From Breviolum minutum Mf 1.05b.01 (Eukaryota; Sar; Dinophyceae; Suessiales; Symbiodiniaceae), in assembly GCA_000507305.1 (NCBI GenBank), contig DF239648.1, forward strand, positions 62,001 to 126,000: 64,000 bases of DNA. The letters run 5' to 3'. Made by a program: the position numbers and the translations under genes. This document shows, one piece after another, positions 10,963 to 24,183 of the stretch (position 1 is the stretch's first letter; each line of letters starts with the position of its first letter). Below the pieces are notes generated by a model. The model was not told where the DNA came from, did no database searches, and saw only the letters and a program-made list of their open reading frames with translations.

Positions 10963-12820
10963 GTAAGTCGTAAGTGTCCAATGAAAACACTGACTAGAAA
11001 ACTAGTCTCTGGTCGAGAAGACTATGACTTTTTTTTTACACAGAGGAAGTGCACTGCTTTCGCATGTACTCATGTGACATCGTGTGACACAGTGACCACA
11101 GTGAGACATTTCTATACATTTCTGTCAAGTCGTCAAGTTGTGGTTAGCTTTCAAATTTTGTTTACCCCCTTTTCTGGGGATCATTACCTGCTATTAGCTG
11201 TTATTAAGCCTCGTTAAGCACACAGCGACTGCTCAACTGAGGCCCAACTCGATGCCGAAGCATCGTACGCAGCTTGGAGGGCTGGGGGATTGCCATGGAT
11301 TTGATTTGCCCAATTTGAGTGAAGAAAACAGGAGTGAAAGGAATTCACACGGTTTGGGATGTATCTTTGACGATCCTGCGAAGGGGGTAAGATTCGCCCC
11401 CCCCTGGCTGCTATGGGAACTAGACAATGAACTCCGAGAGACGAAGATAGGAAGAGGAATACTGGTCTGAGGATTTTCAAATTGCTACATACAAAGGTGG
11501 TATGCAAGCATACTGGCAATCTCTTGATGCCTGAAATGAATCGCAATGCATGTACTAGCCATTAGTTTCGTTTATCACTTGTGTGAGCCGGCTCCACTCC
11601 GCCACTCCCTTTCCTTTGCCAGTAACTTGAGGTCTGAGAGCGCCCAGGCAAGGTTAGCAGTTGATAGTTTGATGGCTGTGGCTTCGGAAGGTAGCTATAT
11701 TTGTACAGATGTTCTATGACATTGCTATTGCACAGGTGCATGTGCGCAGATTACACGTGATTAGAAATCTTCTAATTTTGTTTCAATTCGTTTGTATTCC
11801 AAGTGTTCATTGCGCCACTTTGGAGCTGTCATCATTTTTACTTCCTCGGAAGGTGGATGAGGTGCCAGGCCATCAAGAGATGACGTGGAGATTTGTGAGC
11901 TCTGAAAAAAGCTTGGTTGTTTGTTGATATAGAGGGTTGTAGTACCCCTGGTGATAGGGATTATAAAGCCATTGTAAGGATCCTTATCAACTAGCAAAAT
12001 GGGATATAGTAGAGGCCTGTTCGTAGCTCATGTGGAGGAGACATGGAGGGATGGCAATGAATGCTGAGAGCAGTCCAACATGAATGGCTTCCTCACTCTG
12101 TTGATTCGCAAAAGCTGATTCATATTGATATGGATTTGGATGATTTGGGGATACAGCACCACAGTTTCTGCTTCAGATGATATTCAACATGGGATTCTCC
12201 AATGCTCATGTTTCTCAATGAGAGGCATTTTGCCATGCTTTGTGGAAATTCCCTTCAGCAGTGCGTTTGCACCTCAGTCAATTCTGCAAGAAACATCACC
12301 ACTTTTTGCCTCCCAAAACTCTGGCATATCATATCCATGTTAAGGATCATTGTATGAAGTTGTCGTTGTCAATTTCAGAAGAACAGCATCCTTTGTGGGC
12401 ACAGAGGTCTCCAGACCCAGCAGCGAACTGAGTTTGCTGTTCGTGAGCTTTTGCCAACCAAGCACTAAGCTCACTAAACTCACTGGACAAGCTTTTTTTG
12501 ATGTGCTTTTGGGTGAAAATGTTGTTGTGCATGGTATGAAATCGTCCTGCTGAAGCTTTAAGCTTTGTGAACTGGGTCGCCATGAGGTTCCAGTACGCAC
12601 CTGGTCAGTTTTCTCCTGTGAAAAGTTGCTAAGGTTCAGGAGTGGCCGCATTTTCCACCTTGCTTAGGCCTGTCATGCTGAAGGAGGATCAACTGTGATC
12701 AATTGACAAAGTTCATTACAGTTTGTTTGCTCGTGCTCATGGGCGCTTTCAACAATCAGCTGTTCAAATAGTTGGCCCAATTCATCCCAATTCCCATTCA
12801 AAGAAAAAGTGTTGTTGCAG

Positions 12821-13078
12821 GGGCCACTGGTGGACAACTGCTGGCAGCTCAGGGTTTCTGCCTGGGGGAAGCCAACCCAATCCAGCTTGGAAAGATGGCA
12901 GGGATTTTCATCCGTGGTTCCCGTTTTAGATTTTCAGGGCCGCGCATATGTGTCCAAGATATTCGAAGATGCCATCAGTCCCACTGCTACGAGGTTCGAA
13001 AAATCGTTGACTTGCTTCGATAGCCCGCTTCCTACGGGGTTGAATGACTTTTTGAGGATAGAAATTCCAAGTCTGTAG
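12821..13078 (+). CDS. Two exons of an unrecognised protein
   Basis: Exon 12821-12853 follows TGTTGCAG and reads GPLVDNCWQLR before GTTTCT. A second exon from 12938 follows GATTTTCAG and reads GRAYVSKIFEDAISPTATR then FEKSLTCFDSPLPTG. Its frame is open to a stop at 13078, so the donor is not fixed. These likely belong with the 13.2-14.6 kb exons. Confidence 0.5.
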   Translation, partial: GPLVDNCWQLRVSAWGKPTQSSLERWQGFSSVVPVLDFQGRAYVSKIFEDAISPTATRFEKSLTCFDSPLPTGLNDFLRIEIPSL

Positions 13079-13225
13079 TAAAAGCCATGCTCCTTTGATG
13101 AATGGTATCGCAGAAGGTTTCAGACAGTGTTTGAGCATGGGTTAGCATGTTTCGATGGCAAGATTCAGATGTGTTCACATGTTGAAGGGAATATTTTTGG
13201 ATGCAAGTGGTTGGCACTTTTATAG

Positions 13226-13331
13226 CAACGGCAATGAGGTGTTGGAGACCGCGAGGCGATTCATTCAAAAAGTTGGGGTATTTTCGATTGGGGAAGTAGG
13301 TCAGAATGACCTACACTGGATTGCTTTTGAA
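13226..13331 (+). CDS. Exon with a consensus GTAAGG donor
   Basis: Lies between TTTTATAG and GTAAGG. It reads SNGNEVLETARRFIQKVGV then FSIGEVGQNDLHWIAFE. The pattern is that of a compact mixed helix-strand segment; the family is unknown. Confidence 0.55.
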
Positions 13332-13459
13332 GTAAGGCAGCTTTTTTTGATGAAATCAACATGCTGCGTCAAAAGTTGCCATGAATTGCAACCATATTTT
13401 CAGCCCGGCATGTCGTTACCTTCGTGAATTTGGATGGAATTTCCATGAATTTCCACTAG

Positions 13460-13507
13460 GCGGAACTGGCTTTGTGGCAAGATCTCGAACGCGAACAGAG
13501 CATCGAG
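13460..13507 (+). CDS. 48-nt coiled-coil mini-exon
   Basis: Sixteen codons, AELALWQDLEREQSIE, between CCACTAG and GTCCGG. Its heptad-like spacing and charge match the neighbouring exons at 13545 and 14510. Confidence 0.5.
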
Positions 13508-13544
13508 GTCCGGTGTGTTTGGTGTTTATCTGTTCGATCCCCAG

Positions 13545-13642
13545 GTCACCAACTGCAACGTGCCGAGGCAGCACTTCAGCAGAGATTATCCATCCTGGAG
13601 ACCGAAATCCTGGAATGCACTGAATCGGAGCCAATGCCCCAG
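13545..13642 (+). CDS. Coiled-coil exon
   Basis: Lies between TCCCCAG and a GTGAAC donor. The likeliest frame reads HQLQRAEAALQQRLSILETE then ILECTESEPMPQ, a clear coiled coil. A second frame is also open, and phase with the 13460 exon is unresolved by one base. Confidence 0.5.
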
Positions 13643-13778
13643 GTGAACCAAACCACCTGACAGGCAAAAAAATGCATCAATTAGAACTATTTTAAAATAG
13701 CATTCAGTCATGTTTATTCAAATTTTATGTTTTTAAATTCACAATGCTTGACTCATCCAGTTAGCAGTTTTCTCCAAG

Positions 13779-13911
13779 GACTCCAAATTGTTTGTTGCTC
13801 CACCAAGGCAGTCCCTACGTTCCGAGGTGGACACAGGCCTTGATGGAGAGGTGGGGGTACTGAAGCCAAGCTGTCAAACCATTCAACTCAACGCACCCAA
13901 AGTATGGTAGC
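13779..13911 (+). CDS. Exon, unrecognised protein
   Basis: Follows TCTCCAAG and reads DSKLFVAPPRQSLRSEVDT then GLDGEVGVLKPSCQTIQ, ending at a GTATGG donor. It seems part of the same coiled-coil-containing gene. Confidence 0.5.
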
Positions 13912-14509
13912 TTGGGAGGCTGGCATCCTTGGCAGCGAACTAGATGCCATGTGTACTGATCCCCAGGTTGCAGTTCGCGTGGTGCAGAAGATATACTCAA
14001 CAAGTTTTAAGAGTATGTAGCATGTATGTAGCCATATTTATACAGATACTTTCATCCCAACTTGGAAGGCTAAGAGAATGTGAAAAAACCAGAGTTCCAG
14101 CAGAATTTGTGAATTTGGGGTCGGCTTGTCTTCGAAGTGCTTGCCTTTTTGCTGTGCTTGACAACCGAACATTGGGGTTGTTGACGGTTGTCAAGCCCCA
14201 ACAGTCATGGGCTGATCAGTGCAGAAGAGAACCTTGAGCCACTATGAGGTGAGGCTGTAGCAAAACTTCGGAGTGAGAACCTTCATTTTCAGGACACTAG
14301 CCTCAAAAAGTTCGGTACGTGTTTATAGATCTCATTCAACAGTATTCTTGTTTCAAAACTTAGCAGTTGACTGAGCAACATCAGAGGGCGCAACATTTGT
14401 TGGCCTTCTTGCCAGATGTTTTTGTTGCTGCATGATTCAGTTGATTCCCATTTGATGGACGTATCAAAACTGAAACTGGCGGCCCCAGTTTGGGCACCAA
14501 TCACTGCAG

Positions 14510-14583
14510 GAAGAACTGGCGGCCTCAGAAACCAAAGAGGCAGAGTTGCAGATGGAGCTCTGGCAACTGTCGGAAGTCTCAAA
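14510..14583 (+). CDS. Coiled-coil exon
   Basis: Follows TCACTGCAG and reads EELAASETKEAELQMELWQL then SEVSK, to a GTTTGG donor. Strongly heptad-like. Whether this chain of exons joins the HAD gene downstream or forms a separate gene cannot be decided here. Confidence 0.5.
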
Positions 14584-15647
14584 GTTTGGGGGGGAACTCT
14601 GCCCGCTGAGTCCTCAATCTGAGGGTTTCTGGAGATCAGTCAGTGAGTTGACAGTGAGTTGTTTCTTTCAAGAATATTGTAAAACTATATCACATTTCAT
14701 GTATATGATTTGTGCGTCAGTCGTTTACCATCATTCGGCATATGATCAAATGTGGCAAGTGGTATTGTAGATATCATACCATGAGTATTCTAGGTTACAT
14801 CATTACATATTGTCATATTGTGTGTGTGTTTGTGTACAACTATACAAAAGTTCGCGTTCCACTGAAGAATCAAGCACACGAGGCGATTCCGATTAGAATC
14901 GATCCGCTCATCTTTCAGGCTGCTGATATTTGCATGACGGGAATGGGGGCGAGTTTGTTCGCTTTGGGAGTAACTTTGAGATTACTGATAGTCAACCAAA
15001 TCCACTGCGACACCATGTTGGACGAAAGCTGTGAAGCATTGTAAAAAACTTGTCATGTTTTGTCACTACACATTAACCATATGTTTGATACTATTTGATG
15101 CTATGTGAGGATTAATTTTAAAAGTTCCGCCCTGAGAGGAAACCACTTGCTGAAATCTTTGGAGTATGCGAGGGATACCAGTGATTGAAAACTGTGGCGT
15201 GGGTGCGTGCGTTTCGGTCGTACGGTGTCGTGGCGACATCCAAAATGGAAGTGTACAAAGCTTTATGTGCATAAATCGCATGGTTTCCTAGCTGCACAGG
15301 TTGGGAAGAGCAAAGCAGGAACGATTTGATTCTCAGTACCCGATGGATCCGAATCAATAGATAAAGGATTGTGGAAGTGAGTAGAAAAAATGTAGTTGAT
15401 CACAGTCAGAACTGCTGTTGTAGGGGGAGGGGGACATTGAAGCTTGCTCTTCCCACTTTGCACTGGATGAAGTTGACCTGCTTCAAATGCGGCAAACCGA
15501 AAGCAAAAATGCTTGCCGTGAAATGCTAAGCTGCACTTCAAATGTCTCCATTTCATGGTTTAGCTGCCTTTTTTGATGTTTGTTAGATCTTTCTGCAGCA
15601 ACATGGACGAGAGCTCTGCGTGTGTTTCATCACGCCGGATATGAGAG

Positions 15648-16473
15648 GTGATCATCTTTGACTGGGATGACACGCTGTTGTGCAGCTCGGCCATCAACGC
15701 GCAACAATGGCGCCAAGATCAGGTGGTTACATTTTCGGGTGACATGATGACATGGGATTTGGTTTGGCTGTTTGGCTTTGCTCGTTTGTGGTGTGAATGT
15801 TTGTTTGTTTCAGGAAGGACAAAAACTGTTGGGACATCAAAGTCCTGAAATGTGTGTTGTACTGTATGATCCTGATTAGCATGATTAGTCCTGCCATGAC
15901 TACTATGTATAAAATGTTGTGACGTTTCACGGTGATTTTGTTTTGCTGTGTGACTTTGGAAAAACTAATGCATGTACAATCATTTATGATACACACATCT
16001 CACATGAATATATCGTATATACATGTATATACTATATATATATACATATTTTATGTATGTTTGCAAATACGGTAGTTCAGATGTTGGGATGCTTGGGAAG
16101 GTTTCATCCAAAGCTCGGATCCATAGCATAGTTTCAGCATGATTTCGCTACAATGCCCAACAATGCCTCTTCATTTTCCTTACGCCCCGGGGTTTTGCAA
16201 GTCACAACCGCCAGTTGGAACAGCTGGAGTCGATGGTGGAGTCGATTTTGGAGACTGCCATCCGTTTGGGCGAAACAGTCCGGACAGCTCAAGGGATTCG
16301 ATAAGAGCGGTATAGGTGCAAACAGGTGAAAAGACACGGGGCTGTTAATGATGGAGGCCCCCAGGGGCATACGAAGACCGATTGTTTAGACAATAAAGAA
16401 TACTGAAGTTGGACGGAATGAAAATCATGATGTTGCTGTTGACACGTTTCATAATCAATCATCAGGACCGATC

Positions 16474-16537
<64 letters not shown>

Positions 16538-18940
16538 GTAAAGCTATCATAGCAATTACGTCCATGAATATGTCCATAATGGCAAAATACATATGTGCAT
16601 CCTTAACTACATATGCACGCGCGCATGTACTTACAATCATGCATTCACAATTATATATCCACGCTCAATCATTACTTTGCAATCGGATCATGCCAACAAT
16701 TGCCAACCAAAAACCTGCTGCTACAGAATACATGCGTCATACGCATATAGACTATTCGTGATGATTGATGAAACGCGTGCTCGTGTGTATGAGAGCTCCT
16801 CATGAGTTGTTTGGAGCCTGGGGGTGACCCCGGGGACGCCCCATCCAGATGATCGTGACCAACGGCAATGCCTCCTGGGTGCAGGCTCGTAGTGGAGTTG
16901 TAATGCTGTTGGTGAAACAGTAGGCCACGAATCAAGTTGGAATGGTGTGTGAAGTTTGGGAAAAGATGATTGATTCCAAAAATATCCCGCGAAAAGGGAT
17001 GCTGAGTAGGAGAAGCAATTGGCTAGGGCCTGGGAGCCCGGTTCACACTTGGAAGTCAGATTTGGCAACGAAATCAAGATTTGGAAGGACAGCGCTCGTC
17101 GATTTCTGCCAAATCTGAACAAGATCCTGAGTCGGGTGAAGGCAGGGGATAGCGCCACTGAGAGTTGCTAGAGCGACTGCATTTGATCCATTTTAGATGT
17201 TTGGAAATGTTGGTCTGACAGTTTATTTGATCATATCTAACTGTATCATTTCTTCCTGCCAAGTTGGTGCATCGTACCATAGTTGGTGCTCCACCCAATG
17301 GCATATGCCTCTTGCGCTTCTTTGACTTACAGGTCATGTCGGCAAGGGCCGTTTACGAGCAATCTTTTCCTGGAGACCCATTCGCATGGAAGCGACAAGC
17401 CTTCAGGGAGGCCAGCAAGATGTCAACCTTGGAGTTTCTAGAAGTTGATGACATTCAGAGTCGGCAAGGATTTTGCGAGATCTACAGGAAATCATCAGAA
17501 ATCCAAATGACATAGTATGGCAATATATGGCAATATGATTGCAATACGGACTTACAATATGTAGCAAGATGCAGCCGCACAAGGGGTAGATGTTTCTAGG
17601 GACACACCGCATCAATGTTGCACTTGGCTTGTTGCAGATTTTGGCTCGTAGACGTCAAGAAGGCGCGTGGTGGGGCAACATTAATTTAAATTGAAAGTCA
17701 CGCAAGAGAAAGAGTAGTGGAATCCAAGTGCAATCCCGGCTTGGGAATGGTTGCAATGAATCGGTAAATTCTAGATCCTGATCATTTGGTAATGCAGAAC
17801 GTTGCGACTATGACTTTTCGATTTTACGATCATACATTAATTTGATATATGATAGTTTATATCATGATATAAATGATTGTGTATGTAATGTATGTTGAAA
17901 TAGTTATGATTATACGATTACTATACGAATGCACATCAGTAACCGTACGCATGCTAGATTCGCCTTAGGTTCATAATATGTGTGTTTTTTTTGTTCTAGT
18001 TCGCATCCAAAAAAGAAGCCTACATGAGGACAGTCATGTCAAGTTGCTACTTGTAGATGTCACTTTGTTCTGCAATTTCCTGTGTTGAATCTGGGGACCG
18101 TTATGATCTGACAGATGCCCTTTTTGTCCTTTGATCTCTTTTGTGTTTGTGTGTGTGCGTGTGCGTTTCAATTCACTTCTCGTTGGACCTTGAAAAGTGA
18201 AAATCGGATGGATGATTGAGTATGTTCTCCTTCATTTACACATCTCTGGAGGTTATCATCCAGATGGGGTGAACCTGATTGTTTTGGGCGATTCACCCGC
18301 AGAAATTCAGGCGCGGTCACGATGCCATATCCGCACGGGCGTCAACCTTGGGTGCCCTGTGTCCCCTGCAGGCCGCCAAGTCCGCAACGAAGGTGCTGAA
18401 CGGCAGGCGCACCACCTTGAGAGCAATTGATCCATCTGGATGTGGTGTTGTTGGTGGTAAGCGACGAGTAGAGTTGCTTGAATTTGCTAGGATCGTTGTG
18501 AGTTCTTTTTCCGAAGCATGTATCAAAGTAAATTCTGTCGATACTCCGCGGCACCACCTTGGTTGAAGCGTACGTTGGAGCAGGTCTGTCATCAAAACCG
18601 TGAAATTCAAGGAGGTGCCAACCTGTGGATAGTGCCAACAGCAAGTTGCAAGTTCTCCAGTCATGTGTTTGTCCGTGCTATCAAGCCATGAGAGCTTCAC
18701 AGACGTGTTCCTGATTTTTTGAGACGTCAAGCTTTTACTTCAATGATCCGGAGGTGCCAATAGGCAAGGCCTGCAGATTATGCTAGAACATAAGAGACCC
18801 ATGGATCATTATGTTGCAGTTATCTTCAGATATGTTTTTACCCATTCTACATTCTACTCCCATCCTTTCCCCACGGTCAATTCTGCCTCATGAGGCTCCT
18901 TCTGTAAATGAGCTCTTAGGCCAACTTCGTCGGGTTCGGG
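15648..18940 (+). CDS. HAD-superfamily phosphatase-like protein, multi-exon
   Basis: HAD enzymes are mostly phosphohydrolases using a nucleophilic aspartate; the substrate here is unknown. Exons seen: 15648-15722 (VIIFDWDDTLLCSSAIN, motif I with DxD); 16202-16277 (QLEQLESMVESILETAIRLG); 16849-16884 (MIVTNGNASWVQ, motif II threonine); 17088-17141 (DSARRFLPNLNKILSRVK); 17333-17410 (VMSARAVYEQSFPGDPFAWK, with the motif III-like lysine); 18264-18310 (VNLIVLGDSPAEIQ, motif IV GDS); 18372-18428 approx; 18584-18614 (SVIKTVKFKE); 18895-18938 approx (APSVNELLGQLRRV). Order and spacing match a HAD family I know from alveolates. Several donors are GC (16885, 17142, 17411, 18311). The true start lies upstream, and an exon containing EESVDTGKLVDTL near 19030 may follow. 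Confidence 0.8.
16473..16537. repeat. (GAT)n microsatellite in an intron of the HAD gene
   Basis: Roughly twenty uninterrupted GAT/ATG units between two HAD exons. Confidence 0.95.
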
Positions 18941-19259
18941 GGCCTGAAAACTGGGCGAGTGCTCCATGCATAGGAAACCAATGCGCTGCGATGAGGTCGT
19001 TCAAGAGCTCTCTACTATTGTGCAGGAGGAGTCAGTTGACACCGGGAAGTTGGTGGATACATTATGGATACACGTCATGGATACACATGGATACATGATG
19101 ATCCATGCCTCTTTGAAACATGGAAAGCCCGCCATCATTACATCAGGATCGCAGCCTGAGTCGGGGCCTAGTGCAGCGCACGTTTCCGGTCAGGGCCTTG
19201 CAGTCGGCTGTCAGGAGGGCATGTGTGATGGATTGCATCTCCACAGTGTGAAGTATATA

Positions 19260-20100
19260 AAGTTATGATATGTTTTAGTTGGGATGGTAATTTGTCGCTA
19301 TGTATGTTGCAAATGAATGCAAATGAAAGATCTACACTAAAACATTATATAATATGATGGAATGTAATGCAATAAAATGTAATATAAATAGAATGGCATG
19401 CAAACAAATATAATAAACTACAGTATAGTTGATGATATAATTTGATATAAGATAATGTCATCATATAGCATCATATAACATCATACAATATTGTATAGTA
19501 CAAATAGTACAATGTCGTGAAATATACTAGAATAGAGCATATTATAGTGTGTATTTATATAATTATAATACAGTATTGTATAGTATAAGATAGTATGATG
19601 TAGTATTTGGTAAATTACACAATGTATTACATATTTATATGTGATACTTTATATTAGAAAATACTATGAGTTAAATTGTATTTGATCGTATTATATCATA
19701 ATTATGCTCATGATTGCAATTTCATCATTGGTAATTTGTTATGTTATTTGCCTTTTTGTGCATCTCATCCCGTATTGCTATCTATGTGTGTCCGCACACT
19801 ATGCACAGAAAGTTGTAGAGGCTGCCCCCTTTTGCTGATAAAGTAAGAGATACAAGAATCAGCAATAGTTGAACTTCGTATGTTGATAGATGTGTTTGTT
19901 TTTTCGTGAAATGGGCAGACTTGGTGGTATCATCAAAAGCGAGATGAATCCTCATAGTTTGCTACTCTGGTGTCCATTAGCATTCCATTGTTTTTCCCTT
20001 GCATAGATTGGTAGGTGACGAGAAGTCATCAAACATGATCGAAGGAAACAGTCATGTCGTCATTTGAGATGTCTCAAACTACTGACCCCAGCACCTTTCA
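19260..20100. other. AT-rich spacer downstream of the HAD gene
   Basis: Degenerate TATAA/ATCATATA-type sequence with dense stops on both strands. No coding signal was seen. Confidence 0.6.
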
Positions 20101-20777
20101 TGGAAGGATGCTATGAAAGGTTGCACTTTGGATCACAACCTGAAAACAAGCTGTTTCTCTCGCTTACAGCGTTAACGCTGTCAGGGAAGTTTGGATCAGC
20201 TCTCGTCATGGGCCTCTGGATGGAGGATTGCTGAGACTGAACCGCCTGGGCCCCTTGGATGAGCTCGGATGTAGAGGAAAAGATAGAAGTTTTATGAAGT
20301 TTTGCTATGTTCACGTTTTGGACTTGTGAAAAACCCGGAGATCTTAGTGTTCGTGTTTCGACAGCGAGGACCCTGCTGCAGCATCAAAACTTTGTTTCAA
20401 GAAGCATATCATCTCAATTGCCCTTACTTTCATGACTTTGGGATGGGATACCTTTGTCAGTCTGTCCTCAATCAGAAGACTTGTGAAGCGTTTTACAGGG
20501 GAACCTCGCAGCCATGCGCACACGTATTTCAAAGGTATACGGTATACCCAGGTTGGATTCCAAGGTGTCGCTTCACAAGGCGTAAGTGCTACGTTACTTT
20601 TGTTTATCACCTGTGGGTCATCATGTCTCATGTTGGTCATCCCAAGAAGGACTTGTTTCTCTGATTTTTGAGGAATCTACTCATATCTTAAGGCCTCAAT
20701 GGGGCAGTAAAAAGGAGGCAGATTTCAGACAAGCCAAGAAATGCCACTCAATCTCCGTGGCATGTTTTTTTTCCAAG

Positions 20778-20897
20778 GACATGGGAAAGCTACTCCCGAA
20801 TGGCCGCAACTCTTTTGGTCGGTGCCTGACCAGGCAGGATTTCAAGATGCGGAAGATGGATGAAGATGGGAGTTTGTTCAACCTCCACACTCAATGA
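20778..20897 (+). CDS. Candidate terminal exon, basic C-terminus
   Basis: Follows TTTTTTTTCCAAG and reads DMGKLLPNGRNSFGRCLTR then QDFKMRKMDEDGSLFNLH, ending at TGA (20895-20897). It is the last + strand exon that I find convincing, so the + strand array probably ends here. Confidence 0.45.
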   Translation, partial: DMGKLLPNGRNSFGRCLTRQDFKMRKMDEDGSLFNLHTQ

Positions 20898-22611
20898 GTC
20901 AATCAGCAGTGATTTGATGACATGCTGGTGAAATTTGAAAGAAGCATCAACCAAAGCATGACTTGCCATCTTCAGCCCCCGAAAATGGTACTGATGTCAG
21001 TCTTTTGCAAAGATGCTGTTGGTGGTGTTCATACAATCATCCACCATGTGCAGTGACAGGCCCATACATGCCCATTGGGAAGCGGTGCAACCTCTTTCAG
21101 GCATGGCATTTCAAACCGACAAAGGTCCCTCACCACTAAGTGGCTTCGCATTCTTGGGCTGTCGAAGAAGTGTACAGGACTTGTGCCATCTTCAATTCTT
21201 TCTCCTGAACCAACTAACTGCGCTTGAGTGAGGTGCGGGGGAAAGCCATTGTTTTGCGGGGTCAAGAGACGGTGCAGCATATGTTTGATGTTCAGCATGT
21301 ACATGTTTGTCCTGCCTCGAAGCATTGAGATGTGTTCAACAGATCAGTGTAGTTAGGGAAGATGCTTGAGCGATCCCCAATGTTTTAAATCTATCATGGG
21401 TAACCCACCGAATTGGAAGGGGGAGTAAAATCTGCTCAAGGCAGGTTTGTAGATAGAAAGAAGTGATGCAATTGTGATTCCAATTCCGGAATGCAGATGG
21501 CGTTTAATGTGTAATGTTGTTGTTCCCGTACATTACGCTATCGTTTGTTGTTTTGTCCACCCGCACTTGATCTTACCGAATATTACAGTCTTCAATGTTC
21601 AAGGAAAAAATTGCAGTTTCTTCGATTGATTGTCTGGTGCAATCGTGTCCACCTACAAGATCCTGTGTGAAGATATCAATTTCATTGAAGCAAGTTCCTG
21701 TTTCAATGCAGAAGTGGTCCAACGTCCATGTCGATTGTGGATGATTGTGGTATATCCCTTAGCACAGCCGACAACCATAGGGCCCGACCTGCTTCACTGT
21801 AGAATAGAAAGCCGGTTCCTCAGTGGAGCAGAGCATGACAGAAGCGCTGAATCATGCTGAACTTGCAGCAAGCTTTTAGAACTTCTTTGGTTGCCTGTGG
21901 ACGTTACACCCAAAAACATTTGAAAGGGTCCTCTTGAAGAAGGTTTTCATCTTGCACACACTTTTCCTAGCGCACTTGTGCACTGCAAAGTTTTGCGGTG
22001 CTGCTGTTCACGTATATATCATCATATATCTATATATACGTGTATATATATAAATATATATGTGGCAGCGTCGCAAGACCCGGATTGCCCGAAACAGAAA
22101 CAGAAACAGATATTATGTGTTGGCCATCTTGGGCCTAGCTGCCACTCGGAGGCAATCTTTGGGGATGTTCCATACCGTCACATGGCGCCCACCTGCGTTT
22201 TTGAAGGATGTCGCCTATGAGACTCTCGCGTTTTAGGCAGCAGTTTTCCCCAAACTTTTGGCTAGGTTCGCCTGCTCGCGTTTTTTTCCCGTGATTTGGA
22301 CATTTTGTGAAAGCAGCATCATTTGATAGACATCATCAAAGACGCGCAGAGCACCGGCTTCGATAAAAATGCCAAGCCAGCGTGCGTTGTGCTGAGCTTT
22401 TTGACGTTCACAAGACTAAACCTAATCCCAAGGAGCGCCCCCAAGGAGCTTGTTTTCTAAATATTTTTCGATCAGTTCTTAGGTGTTGATTTTAGAGGTA
22501 CCGTTAGATAAATTAACTGGGTTCTGAGTTGAACTTTTCCCAGCTGGCCAGCCACCGGGCAGCCACAAACCAAGGTGGGTCGTGTTCTGGCAGAAAAGGC
22601 GTTTGAGCAAG
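20898..22611. other. Convergent strand-switch region
   Basis: Coding signal is on the + strand before this stretch and on the - strand after it. Inside are TA microsatellites (22010-22060) and no convincing exon. It is the likely meeting point of two convergent gene arrays. Confidence 0.45.
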
Positions 22612-22840
22612 TCAGTCACAGCAACAAGATCTGGAGCGTGTTCTAGTATCCACCACAAATTTCATCCCGATGGGATGAGAATAATCAAAAAATTCAAAGC
22701 CATAGTTTGGCTGACTATGACTGACTTGCTGTAGGAGGTTCTTTGCTTTGACTGTACAGGCCATCGCATTTTTAAGGCTCGGATGCCAGTTTTTGGGAGA
22801 AGCAAAGTCTGAATGCCAGAGAAAATTTCGGCAACTAGAG
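22612..22840 (-). CDS. Exon of an unrecognised protein
   Basis: On the - strand, CATCGCAG precedes SSCRNFLWHSDFASPKNWH, then PSLKNAMACTVKAKNLLQQV and GFEFFDYSHPIGMKF. The frame stops near 22612, where either a stop or an earlier donor ends the exon. First - strand coding signal after the strand switch. Confidence 0.45.
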
Positions 22841-23906
22841 CTGCGATGCTGAGACACTAGAATATGGGTTGTGTAATGTTTTTTATCAATATATACCATG
22901 GTTTAGGGCTACAATAGGGCTACATGCTGCTTTCTAATGGGCAGGGTCACGGTCCATCCGGATTCCTTTTGCATCCTTTTACTGGAATTTTTGACCACCT
23001 CTCAATGGGAATATTCGATCCTCACAGTCGCTGTTTCGTATGGGTGCGGGCGTACGTTTGCCTCGTAAATCGTTGACTTTGGAACTCAAAAAAGTCCAGT
23101 TTTTGTTTTCAACTCAACCATCCCTGAAGAAACAACCGGTCATGTTTTAAGTTGACACTATCCCCACTTCTGGGGCTCGTTATTTATTGGTGGCTTGACT
23201 TCGCTTCAGATGGTGCAGAGACGCCTCCATGAAAACTGCTACAAAGCAACTTTGAGGATGTGATCTCACGGCACTCCATTGGGGCAGTCCCCCGACTGCC
23301 CTCCTTGGAAGCCGATGCCTGCTGGTGTAAGGGGTGCCTGTGGTGTGGGTGTTTCATTGCGGGGAATTATTTGTTAAGTCATTCAAATGAAAGACATTTG
23401 ACAATTGAATACACTTAATCATTCTTGATAGTACGGTAAGCTGTCCAAAAGTGCGCAAGAAGCACATAAGGTGAACAGTGCCTGCTGATGTTCTCATATT
23501 TACTCAAGGCCAAAAGATGCTAAAAGACCTGCGACACAACACCACGGTCCCTGCACTCGGAGGGCACGTTTGAAATGTGCCCTGGTCTGATAGGAATTAA
23601 TTAGAGCTTGAAGCCTTCAATGAGGCACTCCTCAAGATGCTGTTACTATCATTTTCGGCCACTGGGCCAAGTCTCAGAGTATCTCAGAGTGATAAGTATC
23701 AAAAAGGATTTGGCAAAAAGGTGTCTTTGTTCCGAGGAGTTTTTGCATCTCAAGTTTCACACAATTAAACGGTGTTGAAGCCGTGCCAAGCTCGTTTGTC
23801 CGACCCTTACGTATCTCAGAGTTGAGAACTGAACTTGTGTGCACAGACTGTGCTGGAATTGGTTGTAAGCTGCACCCTTCGAGTCACTTCAAGACAGCAC
23901 AACCTT

Positions 23907-24183
23907 TCAGGTGAAGAAGCATCTCGCCAGATTGAATCCAAAATTTGGTCCTAGAGATTGCCTGGTTACCCAGAGGACATAGTGAAAGGGACAGAGCAAT
24001 GAAGTGTTGGCCGATACATTGGACAAGGAAGAGTCTTGCAATGCGTCAAAACTAAATCCTACTCGTACCAGATCCTTCATAAACATAACAACTTCGTTTT
24101 CCTTGGGTTTTTTGAACGCTTGCCCAAACCACAAGCACTTGAGGTAGAGCCCTTGTAGCTCGCATTCGCAGCGCTTTTTTGGG
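23907..24183 (-). CDS. Exon of an unrecognised protein, possible C-terminus
   Basis: Follows TGTCGCGCAG on the - strand. It reads PKKRCECELQGLYLKCLWFG, then KKPKENEVVMFMKDLVRVGF and SFDALQDSSLSNVSANTSLL, ending at a stop at 23907. The composition is protein-like over 90 codons, with no family recognised. Confidence 0.45.

Noticed and set aside
16455-16640. Poly-serine frame on the - strand
   Set aside because: Produced by the (GAT)n microsatellite in an intron of the HAD gene.
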